Assembly (NCBI RefSeq): GCF_036046055.1
Contig: NZ_CP107939.1
Coordinates: 6,138,001-6,202,000, forward strand
Source of the DNA: Nocardia sp. NBC_00403
GTDB lineage: Bacteria; Actinomycetota; Actinomycetes; Mycobacteriales; Mycobacteriaceae
Reading direction: 5' to 3'
DNA: 64,000 bases
The position numbers were made by a program, and so were the translations under genes. The notes under the pieces were generated by a model that was given only the letters and a program-made list of their open reading frames with translations, was not told where the DNA came from and did not search any database. Of the stretch, positions 8,260 through 17,758 are shown piece by piece (the stretch's first letter is position 1; each line of letters starts with the position of its first letter).

Positions 8260-9807
8260 TCAGTCGTCGATCTCGCGGTCGTGCAGCAGGTGGCGCTTGA
8301 CCTCGTTCTTGAGAACTTTGCCGAGCTTCGAACGGGGTAGATTTGGCCAAACCTCCACCTGTTTAGGAGCTTTCACGCTACCCAACAGATTGCGTACGAA
8401 GGCAACTACTTCGGGGCCCGTCACATGTTGGCTGTCGTGTAGCTCCAGTACTGCGGTCACCCGCTCGCCCCACTTGTCGTCCGGCAGGCCGATCACCGCA
8501 CAGTCCCGAATCGCAGGATGGGTCATCAGCGCCTGCTCGACCTCGGTCGAGTACACATTGAAGCCTCCTGTGATGATCATGTCCTTGGCACGGTCGACGA
8601 TGAACAGATAGTTCTCCTCGTCGAGGTAGCCGATGTCCCCGGTGTGATGCCAGCCGTATTTCCCGGCCGCCTCCGACGCCGCCGGATCTTTGTAGTAGCC
8701 GGCCATGACGAGGGGGCTACGAATGACGATCTCGCCACGCTCACCGGCACCGAGTAGCCGACCCTCGCCATCCATGATCGCCGTCAGCACCAGTGGCGTC
8801 GGCCGTCCCGCCGAGGAAAGGCGGCCGCGAGCAAGGGTGCCGTCGGCATGGAAGTGGTCCTTCGGCGCCATGGTCGAGATCATCATGGGCGCTTCGGTCT
8901 GACCGAACAATTGAGCAAGCACCGGGCCGATCTTCTCGATCGCCTCTTCCAGCCGCGCCGCCGACATCGGAGCCGCCCCGTACCAAAGGCACTCCAAGGA
9001 TTTCAGTTCAGCGGATGCGAGGCCTGGATGGTCCAGCAGCATGTAGATCAGGGTCGGCGGCAAGAACGTATGGGTGACCTGGTGCCTCTCGATCAGTGAT
9101 AGGAACTCGGCCAGCTCGGGTTTCCGCATGACAACAATCTCGCCACCGAGTGCCATTACCGGAAAGCAGAGCACACCCGCGGCATGCGTCAACGGTGCGA
9201 GCGCCAGATATCTCGGCCGTTGGTGGAACGGATAGCTCATCAGTGTCAGAGCTGACATCGTGGCAATGTTGCTGCCGGTCAGCATCACCCCTTTCGGGCG
9301 CCCGGTGGTGCCCCCGGTGCCGACAATCATGATCACGTCGTCGACCGGTTCCGCCTGCCAGGGCTCGGCGGCCATCCCGTCGAGCCACTGCTCGAATGGT
9401 ATTGCCGCCGGAATCTGCCCCTCGAGAGACACCAACGTAGTCAGCTTCGGTAGGTCCGGAAGGATCTTTGTGACGAGTTCGGCGAACGCCTCCTGAACGA
9501 TCAGGCAAGTGCAGTCGAAAAGATCGAGCAGATCCCGGTTTTCCGCCGCTTCATTGCGTGGATTGATCGGGCACCACACCGCGCCGGCTCGCGCAATACC
9601 GAAAACGCACGCGAACGCGACCGGGTCGTTTCCGGAGAGGATCGCCACTTTGTCACCCGGCCGCACACCGGACCGCGCCAACGCGCGAGCCACCTGCCAC
9701 GACAGTCGTTGTACCGCTTCGTAGCTCAGTGATTCACCGTCCGTCGTGAGACACGGCGACGACGGCCCAATGGAGGCCCCCTTGTCGAGGTATTCGGTCA
9801 GACGCAC
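8260..9807 (-). CDS. Class I adenylate-forming acyl-CoA synthetase
   Basis: This is a 515-residue AMP-binding enzyme that should activate a carboxylic acid to acyl-AMP and then acyl-CoA. Motifs seen: the A3 phosphate loop TGGTTGRPKG, the LFGQTEA region in place of YGxTE, HTGDIGYLDEENYLF, IVDRAKDMIITGGFNVYSTEVE, and the C-terminal SKLGKVLK with the catalytic Lys. It is the last gene of a minus-strand set: SDR (11053), DUF5938 protein (9890), then this gene 82 bp further. That context suggests catabolism or remodelling of an acyl or terpenoid acid under the TetR at 12099. Confidence 0.9.
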   Translation of the reverse strand: MRLTEYLDKGASIGPSSPCLTTDGESLSYEAVQRLSWQVARALARSGVRPGDKVAILSGNDPVAFACVFGIARAGAVWCPINPRNEAAENRDLLDLFDCTCLIVQEAFAELVTKILPDLPKLTTLVSLEGQIPAAIPFEQWLDGMAAEPWQAEPVDDVIMIVGTGGTTGRPKGVMLTGSNIATMSALTLMSYPFHQRPRYLALAPLTHAAGVLCFPVMALGGEIVVMRKPELAEFLSLIERHQVTHTFLPPTLIYMLLDHPGLASAELKSLECLWYGAAPMSAARLEEAIEKIGPVLAQLFGQTEAPMMISTMAPKDHFHADGTLARGRLSSAGRPTPLVLTAIMDGEGRLLGAGERGEIVIRSPLVMAGYYKDPAASEAAGKYGWHHTGDIGYLDEENYLFIVDRAKDMIITGGFNVYSTEVEQALMTHPAIRDCAVIGLPDDKWGERVTAVLELHDSQHVTGPEVVAFVRNLLGSVKAPKQVEVWPNLPRSKLGKVLKNEVKRHLLHDREIDD

Positions 9808-9889
9808 AATGCCGTCCTTTGTTCAGGTGCGGACTCGGATCCGATATGGCGTGGGCCCCGGCAGGTGGTGAGCCGGGAGCCCGACGCGA

Positions 9890-11017
9890 TCAGCTATAGA
9901 CAGAATGGATCGGCTCGAGCACCAGCCCGAAACTTCGCAGCACACCCAACAGTTCACGATGTCCGAACGCCTGGCATGCGGAGGCGAAGCCGACGCGCTT
10001 CGGTGCCTGCTGAAGCAGCGAGTACGCCGAAAATGCTTGCAGCAGACCGGTTTGCTTGTAGTTGGAATTGCCGTGGATCACGCAGTGAGCGCGGCCGAGT
10101 GGGCCCGACGCGTGCACAGAGTCCATCGAGGTATTGATGCGCGGATTCTCCCGCGGAGGCATCTCGCTACGCACAGCGGCGGCCTGCTCGTCGAGGATCT
10201 TGTATTTCTCCGAATCCGGAAGTCCTTGTATCTGTTCGACAACGGCTTTCACGATCAGCGGCACACCCTGCATGAGTTGGCGATCGAAGACTCCGCCGAG
10301 CGCCTTGACATTGGCCACTCGCGGATCGCGCTTGAACCACACCGGGTGCGATGTGCCGCCCCACGGCAGCGCGAGACCCGCTTCATGTTGCCCGGGCACC
10401 GTGACGTCGTAAAGGCCGGCGTCGGCAGGCCATTCGAGGTACCGATTCTGTTCCAGGTAGTGCGCTTTCGACAGCGCGGCGTTGACGAGGATCGTCCTGG
10501 TCGATGCGACCGTCGGGAAGCCCTTCCAGAAGACCAGGATGTCGAGGGTGTCCAGGCCGGGCGTCTCCAAGCAGATGTTCGCCGCGATCTCACCTGTGGT
10601 GTACATCTGCGCGACACCTGGTGCGAGCAACAGCCCGTGCTCCCCCATCCGCTCACCGTAGGTTTCGTCGCACTCGATCAACCAGTCCTGCTCACCGGTG
10701 GTGTCGAGGTAGTGCGTGCCTGCTCGGATACACGCCTCGACGACCTCGTGGCCGTACTTGGAGAACGGTCCGACGGTGTTGCAGACGACCTCGGCGCTGC
10801 TGAACAATTCGGTCAGCGATTCGACCTCGTGGGAAACCTCGACGACCTCGTACTCCGCGGTCTCGATGCCGGGAACCTTGTCGATCGCTTCTTGGATGCG
10901 CCGCTTATCACGTCCGGCCGCGATGAAGGGCACGCTGTACTCGCGAAGGTATTCGCAAATCAATCGACCGGTGTACCCGGAGGCCCCGTACACAACAACG
11001 GGTTTGGCAATAGTCAT
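9890..11017 (-). CDS. Saccharopine-dehydrogenase-like NAD(P)-binding protein (DUF5938 type)
   Basis: This 375-residue protein has an N-terminal Rossmann fold with VVVYGASGYTGRLICEYL (GxxGxxG) and the trans-acting-enoyl-reductase/saccharopine-dehydrogenase pattern VVCNTVGPFSKYGHEVVEACIRAGTHYLDTTGE. The C-terminal half resembles actinobacterial DUF5938 proteins. It is expected to be an NAD(P)H oxidoreductase, but the reaction is not established. It sits 35 bp downstream of the SDR gene and 82 bp upstream of the acyl-CoA synthetase, so the three are probably co-transcribed. Confidence 0.75.
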   Translation of the reverse strand: MTIAKPVVVYGASGYTGRLICEYLREYSVPFIAAGRDKRRIQEAIDKVPGIETAEYEVVEVSHEVESLTELFSSAEVVCNTVGPFSKYGHEVVEACIRAGTHYLDTTGEQDWLIECDETYGERMGEHGLLLAPGVAQMYTTGEIAANICLETPGLDTLDILVFWKGFPTVASTRTILVNAALSKAHYLEQNRYLEWPADAGLYDVTVPGQHEAGLALPWGGTSHPVWFKRDPRVANVKALGGVFDRQLMQGVPLIVKAVVEQIQGLPDSEKYKILDEQAAAVRSEMPPRENPRINTSMDSVHASGPLGRAHCVIHGNSNYKQTGLLQAFSAYSLLQQAPKRVGFASACQAFGHRELLGVLRSFGLVLEPIHSVYS

Positions 11018-11052
11018 GGATCAGCCTTTCGGAAGTTGGTGGAGTGCTCGGG

Positions 11053-11856
11053 TCACATGCCCATGCCGCCGTCGACCGGAAGGCCTGCGCCGGTGATGAA
11101 GCGAGCGGAGTCCGACGCCAGGAACACCACAGCGTCAGCCATCTCGGACGCGACGCCGAGGCGGCCGAGCGGAGTCAAGCCGACGACTGCACCGACGGCC
11201 TCCTCGGCGCTCGGGAACAGGCCAAGGGCAACAACATCATTGGCGAGCTTGATGCCCATCTCATTGGCCACCAAGCCGGGATAGACGCAGTTGACCCGCA
11301 CGCCGTAGCCGAGCTTGCCGGACTCCATGGCCGCGACCCTCGTGAGTCGATCGAGACCAGATTTCGTCGCCGAGTAGCACGCGATTCCCGGGAACGCGAT
11401 GGTCGCGGCGACCGAGGAGATGTTCACCACGGCGCCACCTGCGCCTGCCGGACCGCCCGGACGCATCGCCCGGAATGCGTGCTTGATGCCGAGCGCGGGA
11501 CCGAGCAGGTTGACTTCGAGCATCCGACGGGCTTCGTCCGGGTCCAAGTCGGCCAGTAACGCGGTGACTTCCAGCCCGGCATTGTTGACCACGATGTCCA
11601 AGCCACCCAGTTCCGCAATCGTCGCGGCAACGGCGGCTTCCCAACTCGCGTCGTCGGTGACATCGAGGGAGACGAATGCCGCCTTGGCACCGGACTGCTT
11701 CAACGCGTCAGCGGTTGCCCTTCCGGCATCCTCCTTGATGTCTCCGATTGCGACGGCCGCACCTGCACGAGCGAGTGCCTCGGCCATCTCGGCTCCGAGG
11801 CCGCCCGCACCACCGGTCACCAGCGCTGTTCGTCCGGTCAGGTCATAAGCACCCAT
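11053..11856 (-). CDS. SDR-family NAD(P)-dependent oxidoreductase
   Basis: This is a 267-residue classical short-chain dehydrogenase. It has the cofactor motif TGGAGGLG (residues about 13-20), NNAG at about 90, the catalytic Ser in NISSVAAT, and YSATK (Tyr-x3-Lys). It is the first gene of the minus-strand operon and lies downstream of the triple operator at 11950-12009. AGGAGA sits a few bases before its ATG. It probably oxidises or reduces a hydroxyl or keto group of the substrate activated by the ligase. Confidence 0.9.
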   Translation of the reverse strand: MGAYDLTGRTALVTGGAGGLGAEMAEALARAGAAVAIGDIKEDAGRATADALKQSGAKAAFVSLDVTDDASWEAAVAATIAELGGLDIVVNNAGLEVTALLADLDPDEARRMLEVNLLGPALGIKHAFRAMRPGGPAGAGGAVVNISSVAATIAFPGIACYSATKSGLDRLTRVAAMESGKLGYGVRVNCVYPGLVANEMGIKLANDVVALGLFPSAEEAVGAVVGLTPLGRLGVASEMADAVVFLASDSARFITGAGLPVDGGMGM

Positions 11857-11949
11857 GTAAATCTCCTCTTCGAGATGAGCCTTTGGCGGTGTCGTCGCCA
11901 GTTACGCCGAATGCCAGTTGCTGTGACGTACGCCATACCTTATCAATCT

Positions 11950-12009
11950 CTTGACAGTCGTCAAGCTTTTTCTTGACAGTCGTCAAGTTTTTTTGTGACA
12001 CTTGTCAAG
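11950..12009. promoter_or_regulatory. Three tandem operators with 22-bp spacing
   Basis: CTTGACAGTCGTCAAG occurs exactly at 11950-11965 and 11972-11987. It is a dyad with 6-bp arms CTTGAC/GTCAAG. A third copy (11994-12009) matches at 12 of 16 positions and keeps the GTCAAG half. Start-to-start distance is 22 bp in both steps, about two helical turns, so bound dimers would lie on one face. The copies contain TTGACA, a perfect -35 hexamer. The block lies between the SDR operon (minus) and the TetR gene (plus), the expected place for a shared, cooperatively bound TetR operator. Confidence 0.75.
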
Positions 12010-12098
12010 ACCTCGAACGGCTCATCCGAGCCGCACGGCGATAGACTCGATCGGTGCTCGCACGGTGCGGGTAGCGAGAGCCGACAGGGAGGTTCACC

Positions 12099-12734
12099 GT
12101 GACTGACGTGACGGAACGCAACCGCGAACGGATCTCGCGCCGGCAGGTGGACAAGTTCACCGAACGGCGGGCACAGTTGGCCGCGTCCGCGCTACAGACC
12201 CTCGCCGAACTCGGATACGCCCGGACGAGCCTGCGCGAGATCGCACAGAACTCGGAGTTCTCCCACGGTGTGCTCCACTATTACTTCAGCGACAAGGTGG
12301 ACCTGCTCACCCAGTCCGTCCAGCAGTACGAAGCAGCGTGTGTGACTCGCTACGACGAGGTCGTCGCCGCCGCGACCTCGGCCGAAGAGCTCCAGAAAGG
12401 TTTTGCCGCCGCGATGGCGACCACGCTGCGAACGGACGCCCCGATGCACCGGCTTTGGTATGACCTGCGCAACCAGAGCCTCTTCGAAGAAGGGTTCCGA
12501 GCCGACGTACTGGATATCGACCAACGACGTGAACAGATGATCTGGCGAGTGGTCGAGAAGTACGCCGACCTCACCGGACTACCTCTCGCTGTCACGCCAC
12601 CAGTGGCCTACGCCATTTTCGACGGACTGTTCCAGCAGGCCCTGTTGAGGTATCTCGCGGGTCGCGACGATGTGATCGACGAACTCGACGCGAATGCCCA
12701 ACAGGCGTTGGAGCGCTCGGTCAACCGTGGCTGA
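12099..12734 (+). CDS. TetR-family transcriptional regulator
   Basis: This 211-residue regulator begins with GTG at 12099, 6 nt after AGGGAGG. The TetR helix-turn-helix lies at residues about 28-70 (AASALQTLAELGYARTSLREIAQNSEFSHGVLHYYFSDKVDLL), and the remainder is a helical ligand-binding domain. It is divergent from the SDR/DUF5938/acyl-CoA synthetase operon across the triple operator, so it most likely controls both that operon and itself. The inducer may be the substrate or CoA ester of that pathway. Confidence 0.9.
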   Translation: MTDVTERNRERISRRQVDKFTERRAQLAASALQTLAELGYARTSLREIAQNSEFSHGVLHYYFSDKVDLLTQSVQQYEAACVTRYDEVVAAATSAEELQKGFAAAMATTLRTDAPMHRLWYDLRNQSLFEEGFRADVLDIDQRREQMIWRVVEKYADLTGLPLAVTPPVAYAIFDGLFQQALLRYLAGRDDVIDELDANAQQALERSVNRG

Positions 12735-12963
12735 ACCTTCGGGCACCTGATCTCCACAACGGATCAACGTCTATCAAACCGCTACAACCAACTCGAATTC
12801 CAATGCCGCAATAGGCAATCTCTGAACTCGAGACCGATCGGCGCGTAGCGTACACGCCGGTCGAACGGTGCTACCCGTTTCGGGCACAAAATGGAAACCG
12901 TCCGGCAGCAGCTGCATCTACGGTCGGCGGCAGCTGCCGGTCCGGCAACTGTGGAGGATGGAG

Positions 12964-13401
12964 ATGGAAATGTCATCGGACTTCAGCAGTCCTGAGCATT
13001 TTGCGGTGCGTACGGTCGGCCGGGTGCGCTCGTCACTCACCGATCGGGCCACCGCACCGCGCCAAGCCGACGAGGGTGCGCCGTCCGCGGAATTGGTGAT
13101 CGACGACGAGTTCGCTACAGCTGCCACCGATCTGAGCCCGGGCATGCGAGTAATTCTGATTACCTGGCTCGACCGAGCAGATCGCGACGTGCAAATGGTT
13201 CAGCCGCGCGGAGACAAAACTCGCACGGCGACCGGCGTTTTCGCCACCCGCTCTCCGGACCGGCCCAATCCGATCGGCCTGCACGAGGTAACCGTCACCG
13301 CTGTTGATGGAACCATCGTGACCGTCGACAAACTGGAGGCGCTCGACGCGACACCGATCCTCGATATCAAACCGGTGCTGGGCCGTATCGACATACGCTG
13401 A
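12964..13401 (+). CDS. trmO: TrmO-like tRNA methyltransferase (UPF0066/TsaA family)
   Basis: This is a compact single-domain form of about 145 residues. The signature GVFATRSPDRPNPIGLHEV is the family hallmark, followed by LEALDATPILDIKPVL. Bacterial TrmO uses S-adenosylmethionine to N6-methylate t6A37 of tRNA-Thr. Short actinobacterial members share the barrel, but their substrate is less certain. ATG at 12964 is chosen (GGAGG 6 nt upstream); ATG 12970 is equally plausible and 12958 lacks spacing. It stands alone. Confidence 0.85.
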   Translation: MEMSSDFSSPEHFAVRTVGRVRSSLTDRATAPRQADEGAPSAELVIDDEFATAATDLSPGMRVILITWLDRADRDVQMVQPRGDKTRTATGVFATRSPDRPNPIGLHEVTVTAVDGTIVTVDKLEALDATPILDIKPVLGRIDIR

Positions 13402-13611
13402 CCCAAGCCACCGGTCGCGTTCGCCGCCCGGCGCCTGCTGGAATTCGAACCCCATGAGCTGGTCTCCGCGGTCATGGGTGGCAACCGCGCCCAGGCGGTG
13501 AAGCATGCTTGGCCCCGCAGTTCGCGCTCTCATCCCGCCCGGGGCGCCTCCCGTGGATTTGTCAGCCGATCCCGCTTACCGCCGAACGACGCATGCGACT
13601 GGTCGGCTACC

Positions 13612-14397
13612 TCAAATGGTGGTGACGAATCCGCCGTCGATCCTCAGGTCGGATCCGGTGATGTTGGCGGACCGGTCGCCGGCCAGGAAAACGACCAGGT
13701 CGGCAACCTGCTCCGGAGTGGTGAACCTGCCCATCGAGGTGGCACCAGCTGTCGCGGACCTGACCTCTTCGGGGGTCCGACCGCTGGCGGCGGCGATCGT
13801 GTCGGCCACTGCGCCTTCGTCCAGCCACAGCCCGGTCGTCACCGGTCCGGGACTTATGGAGTTGACGCGAATATTCTTCGGCCCCAATTCTTTTGACAAA
13901 GCCTTGCCGAAGTTGGTGACGGCGGCCTTGGTGGCACAGTAGTCGTAGATCCCGGGGTCGGGATAGTAAGCATTGACGGATCCGATGATGACGATCGACC
14001 CGCCGCCACGGCGGTACATCTGTGGCAGAGCGGCCCGGGTCGGCCGCACCGTCCCCATCACGTTGAGATCCCAGGATGCCTGCCACTGGTCGTCGGTAAC
14101 GCTCGCGAGGCCGCCCGGTTGCACAGTGAGCGCACCCACGTTGTTCACCAGCACATCGATGCCGCCGCGGTCCGCCGCAGCCGCAACCAGGTCATCGGCG
14201 CCGCCGGGCTGCGCCAGATCGGCGGACACGAATGTCACTTTCCCTGCTTCCTCCAGCGCCCCGAGATCGGGCCCACGGGTGCGTGATCCGGCTACGACGT
14301 GGGCATCAGCGTTCACCAGCGCCTGGGTGATCGCGAGCCCGATTCCCTTGCTCGCGCCGGTCACGACGGCGGTCTTGCCCGAGAGATGCAGATCCAT
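13612..14397 (-). CDS. SDR-family oxidoreductase
   Basis: This is a 261-residue classical short-chain dehydrogenase starting MDLHLSGKTAVVTGASKGIG at 14397, with GGGAG 8 nt upstream; the longer open frame is not needed. It shows NNVGA in the usual NNAG place, the catalytic Ser in VIIGSVNAYYP, and YDYCATK (Tyr-x3-Lys). The C-terminal RIDGGFVTTI is typical. It appears monocistronic and the substrate is unknown. Confidence 0.88.
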   Translation of the reverse strand: MDLHLSGKTAVVTGASKGIGLAITQALVNADAHVVAGSRTRGPDLGALEEAGKVTFVSADLAQPGGADDLVAAAADRGGIDVLVNNVGALTVQPGGLASVTDDQWQASWDLNVMGTVRPTRAALPQMYRRGGGSIVIIGSVNAYYPDPGIYDYCATKAAVTNFGKALSKELGPKNIRVNSISPGPVTTGLWLDEGAVADTIAAASGRTPEEVRSATAGATSMGRFTTPEQVADLVVFLAGDRSANITGSDLRIDGGFVTTI

Positions 14398-14638
14398 GCT
14401 GTTGCTCCCTTCGCCGGCTCGGTTTGTGACCCCGAACACGCTACGCCCGGCTCAGCTCCGCCATGCCCAGTCGGCGGCCTCGGGAGTGTCGGAACCGGCG
14501 ACATAGCCGCGAACATCAGAATTACCGTCGCGACGAAAATTCGTCACCTTCCATTAATTACATCCCGGTTACCGCGGCGGCGCATTGCGCGGTCGGGATT
14601 GTCCTTTGGTGACAATGCCTGCGGCGAATTTCATTCAT

Positions 14639-14712
14639 GCACGACGGTGTCCGGCGGCGGCGGGATTTCTACTGTTGTCGTCATTCCCTGTACCCCCTCC
14701 TGAGGACCGCTT
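14639..14712 (+). promoter_or_regulatory. Duplicated upstream region of the decayed acyl-CoA ligase
   Basis: This region aligns with the minus-strand sequence just upstream of the intact ligase (22489-22563). Shared blocks are GCACGACGGTGTC, GATTTCTAC with GTT, and AGGACCGCT before the ATG. The duplication therefore took in the promoter and ribosome site. The blocks that survived in both copies are the likely functional elements. Confidence 0.6.
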
Positions 14713-15573
14713 ATGAATCTTTCGACTCTCCCGGACCATCGCGCCGCCGCCGCACCGGACGCAGCCGCCGTCGCCGACGACAGCACCGACCTGAACAACA
14801 CAGGATTCCTGGACGCTGTGCGGCGCGCCGCCGCTACCCTGCGCGGCGCGGAAGTCTCGAGTGGCGACGTGGTTGCGATCATGTTGCCCAACACTGCCGC
14901 CTTTGTCGTCTCTCTATTCGCTACCTGGCGGGTGGGTGCCACGGTCACACCTATCGACCCGTCGCTGACCGCCGCGGAAGCGAACAGCCAAATGACCGAC
15001 ACAGGCGCCAAGGTACTGATCACCGCACGGCCGCCCGCCGCCGACGCCCCGGTCCACGCCGTCATAACCGCCGACGATCTCACCACCGCAGACGCCGATG
15101 CCGCCGAACCCGCACGGCTTCGCGACGACACGCTGGCGCTGCTCATCTGTACCACCGGCATCACAGGCGAACCCAGCAGGGTGACGATCGACCACGCCAA
15201 TCTCACTGCCATGTGCCGCATGGTGATCGAGGCATTCGAACTCACCGGAGCCGACCACAGCCTGCTGAACCTGCCGCTGTTCCACGTCAACAGCATCGTG
15301 GTCGGCGCCTTGTCACCACTGCTGGCCGGTGGCCGCGCCACCATGGCCTTCAGCCCGAAGACGTTCTTCGACCGGATCGAACGCAGCCGTGCCACATACA
15401 TTTCTGCAGTCCCGACCATGTATGCACTGCTGTCGGATCTGCCCGCCGAAATCCGGCCGAACACCTCATCGGTACGTTTCGCCATCTGCGGCGCGGCCCC
15501 AGCCGGCATCGAACTGCTGACCAAATTCCAACGCCGCTACGGAATACCGATCATCGACGGCTACGTCTCCGAA
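14713..15573 (+). pseudogene. Decayed, truncated acyl-CoA ligase (paralogue of the gene at 21022-22488)
   Basis: About 285 residues align throughout with the first 60% of the intact ligase (both begin MNLSTLPD and share SSGDVVAIMLPNTAA, SLFATWR, FFDRIERSRATY, IRFAICGAAPA-type stretches). The A3 loop has decayed from YTSGTTGRPKG to CTTGITGEPSR, losing the conserved Thr/Gly pattern and Lys. The frame loses homology after GIPIIDGYVSE, just where the adenylation motif GYGLSE should be, so the catalytic C-terminal domain is gone. The open frame runs to 15654 as unrelated sequence. A non-functional duplicate is the best reading. Confidence 0.85.
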
Positions 15574-15600
15574 GTTCCCACGCGCGCACGCTCATGCTGC

Positions 15601-16825
15601 TCACCAGCACCCGCGAGACGGACACGGTCGGAATACTCTCGCCAGGCCAGCTGATTCGGACCGCTGATCCGGAGGGGGTCGGTGCCCGTCGCCTATCGAG
15701 CACGAGTACAGATAGTTGATCGCTCGGTTGTACTCCTCATCGGTGAGGTGGTAGTACATCTGCTTGATTTCCACGATCCATAGTTCGCCTGCATCATGTA
15801 GCAACACGAAATCGGGTTCGCGCTTCTCGCTGCCGATCGCGGTGGTCACCAGGATGGTGCCGAATTTCTGCCGATACCAACGCTCGAAACTGGCTCGTAC
15901 CCGCTTCAGCGATTCATTCATGCCCAGCGGCGTCCACTCCGGCGCGAGCAGCCACGGGGCCCGCTCGATCAACTCCTGGAAGGGACGCTCCAGCGAACGA
16001 CGGTCATCGATCAGGCTCCGCAACCGGTTGACGACGGCGACCCGCTCCGAGGCGATCTGACCGAGCGAATACACCTCGGCCACCCGCGCGGTTTCGAACA
16101 GCGCCACAACAACGTCGAGTTGATTGTCACCATCCTCGGCAACTTCCTTCAGTGTTTCCAAGAGGCTGCGCTGCGGAGCCAGCGAGAGAGCGAGGCGCAC
16201 AATGCTGTCGAGATGGGGCGGATCATCCAGCACAGCACAGTCCTTGTTGTTCACCAGGATCGCGTGGCATCCATCACCGACTTACGAAACAGTCGGTCCT
16301 GCGGTGCGATTTCCTGCGGAGTGGCTGAATACCGGACCTCTCGACGAATTCCTCCCACACCCTGATATTCGCCACCGGCCAACCCTGTGGCGTGCGCTCC
16401 GCCTCTGCGCCTCCCACCGACACCACCTCGATGGTCCGGCAGATCCCGAAGGCGGCGAGCTTACCGATCCCCCTGCGGCCCATGACCGGTCGTTCCAGAC
16501 GGCGCGACAGATCCGAACCGATCCGCACCCGGCGATCCGAACCGACCATCAGATAGTGGGCGTTGATCTCCTCGGCTGTCATCCCATGACCGTTGTCCCG
16601 CACTATGATTCGGTACGGTTCATGTTCGACGGCATGGATCGTGCCCGCCAACGTCACCCCTCACAGCAGCGTGACCTCAACCTTGGTGGCGTCGGCGTCG
16701 TAGGAATTGGCGACGAGTTCGGCGAGCACGGCCGAAACTCGGTCGTACAACCGGATCCCGAGTTTGTCGATCGTCAACCGACTGATCCGCATCGTGTACT
16801 TGTGCGACTGGTCGCCGTTGTCCAT
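15601..16825 (-). pseudogene. Broken GHKL (HSP90-like) ATPase with C-terminal nuclease-like domain
   Basis: Three pieces in order look like one former gene. Piece 1 (from ATG 16825) holds the N-box helix (YDRVSAVLAELVANSYDADA). An in-frame TGA at 16661-16663 interrupts it. Piece 2 (16274-16657, same frame) holds the nucleotide motifs DNGHGM and GRRGIGKLA. Piece 3 (15601-16254) is in another frame and ends with a PD-(D/E)xK-like pattern, EPDFVLLHDAGELWIVEIKQ, preceded by FQELIERAPWLL, as in DUF4263/Shedu-type proteins. Intact relatives are far longer, so an internal deletion is also likely. Intact versions may be anti-phage ATPase-nucleases; that link is inference. Confidence 0.7.
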
Positions 16826-16869
16826 GGCCGAGCCCCCGATCACCCCTCGATGCGGTAACTGCGCGTCCA

Positions 16870-17703
16870 TTACATATCCATGCCGCCGTTGACACTCCAC
16901 ACCTGGCCAGTGATGTAGGAGGAGGCGTCGGCGGCCAGGAAATGGACGACCCTGGCGATCTCCTCTGGACTACCCACCCGGCCGACCGGGATCTGGGCGG
17001 TGAGTCTGGCCATGACCTTGTCGGGGATGGCCGCCGTCATCTCCGTGCCGATCAACCCGGGCGTCACCGTATTGACGGTGATGCCGATGCTGTCGTCGGA
17101 GCGCTTGCCGGATTTCGCGACCTGGTAGGCGGCCTCCTTGGCGAGGGTCTTGGTCAGTCCGAACAGGCCGGACTTCGACGCGGCGTAGTTGGCCTGACCG
17201 ATATTGCCGGTCTCGCCGACCACCGAGGACACGTTGACGATGCGCCCGGTGCCGCGCTCCACCATATGTGCCAATGCGGCCTGGGAGAGGAAGAAGGCGC
17301 CGGAGAGGTTGACCGCGAGGACGGTGGACCACTGCTCCTCGGTCATCTCGGCGACGGTGCAGTCCATGGTGATTCCGGCGTTGTTCACCAAAATGTCCAG
17401 GCGGCCATGGGTTTCGATGACTTCAGCGATGGTACTGCGGCAGTCGGCGGCGGAGCCGACATTACCGCGATGCGCCGAGGCGGCCGCGCCGTGCGGTTCG
17501 GTGGCCCGCCGCAGATCGGCGACGAAATGCTCGGCGCTGGCCGGATTGCGGCTGTAGCCGACCGCGACGGACGCACCCTGGTTGGCCAGGCTGTGTGCGA
17601 TGGCTGCGCCGATGCCGCGGGTGCCACCGGTGACGAAGGCGACACGGCCTGCCAGTTTGTCGGTGGCGGGTGCGGTCGACTGGAGGGTTTCGAGCGTGCT
17701 CAT
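16870..17703 (-). CDS. Acetoacetyl-CoA reductase-like SDR (PhaB/FabG type)
   Basis: This 277-residue SDR has TGGTRGIG at residues about 25-32, NNAGI, the Ser in NVSSVVGE, and YAASK (Tyr-x3-Lys), with the FabG-like GNIGQANYAASKSGLFGLTKTLAKE stretch. It likely reduces a 3-ketoacyl-CoA to 3-hydroxyacyl-CoA with NADPH, giving monomers for the PhaC synthase at 24178. It is the last gene of a minus-strand set running from the ligase at 22488. A short insertion (AKSGKRSDDSIG) after the active site is unusual for FabG. Confidence 0.85.
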   Translation of the reverse strand: MSTLETLQSTAPATDKLAGRVAFVTGGTRGIGAAIAHSLANQGASVAVGYSRNPASAEHFVADLRRATEPHGAAASAHRGNVGSAADCRSTIAEVIETHGRLDILVNNAGITMDCTVAEMTEEQWSTVLAVNLSGAFFLSQAALAHMVERGTGRIVNVSSVVGETGNIGQANYAASKSGLFGLTKTLAKEAAYQVAKSGKRSDDSIGITVNTVTPGLIGTEMTAAIPDKVMARLTAQIPVGRVGSPEEIARVVHFLAADASSYITGQVWSVNGGMDM

Positions 17704-17758
17704 GAGAGATCCCTTTTGTTTCGAAAGTTGTTGAATGTACGTCTATTTGGGTAAGCAG

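Noticed and set aside
9905..11284. 459-codon plus-strand frame across the DUF5938 and SDR genes
   Set aside because: It is antisense to two genes with intact motifs; composition is typical of a high-GC shadow frame.
16661..16663. TGA in the GHKL ATPase as a selenocysteine or readthrough codon
   Set aside because: There is no SECIS-like hairpin, the residue is not a catalytic position, and further frame breaks follow.
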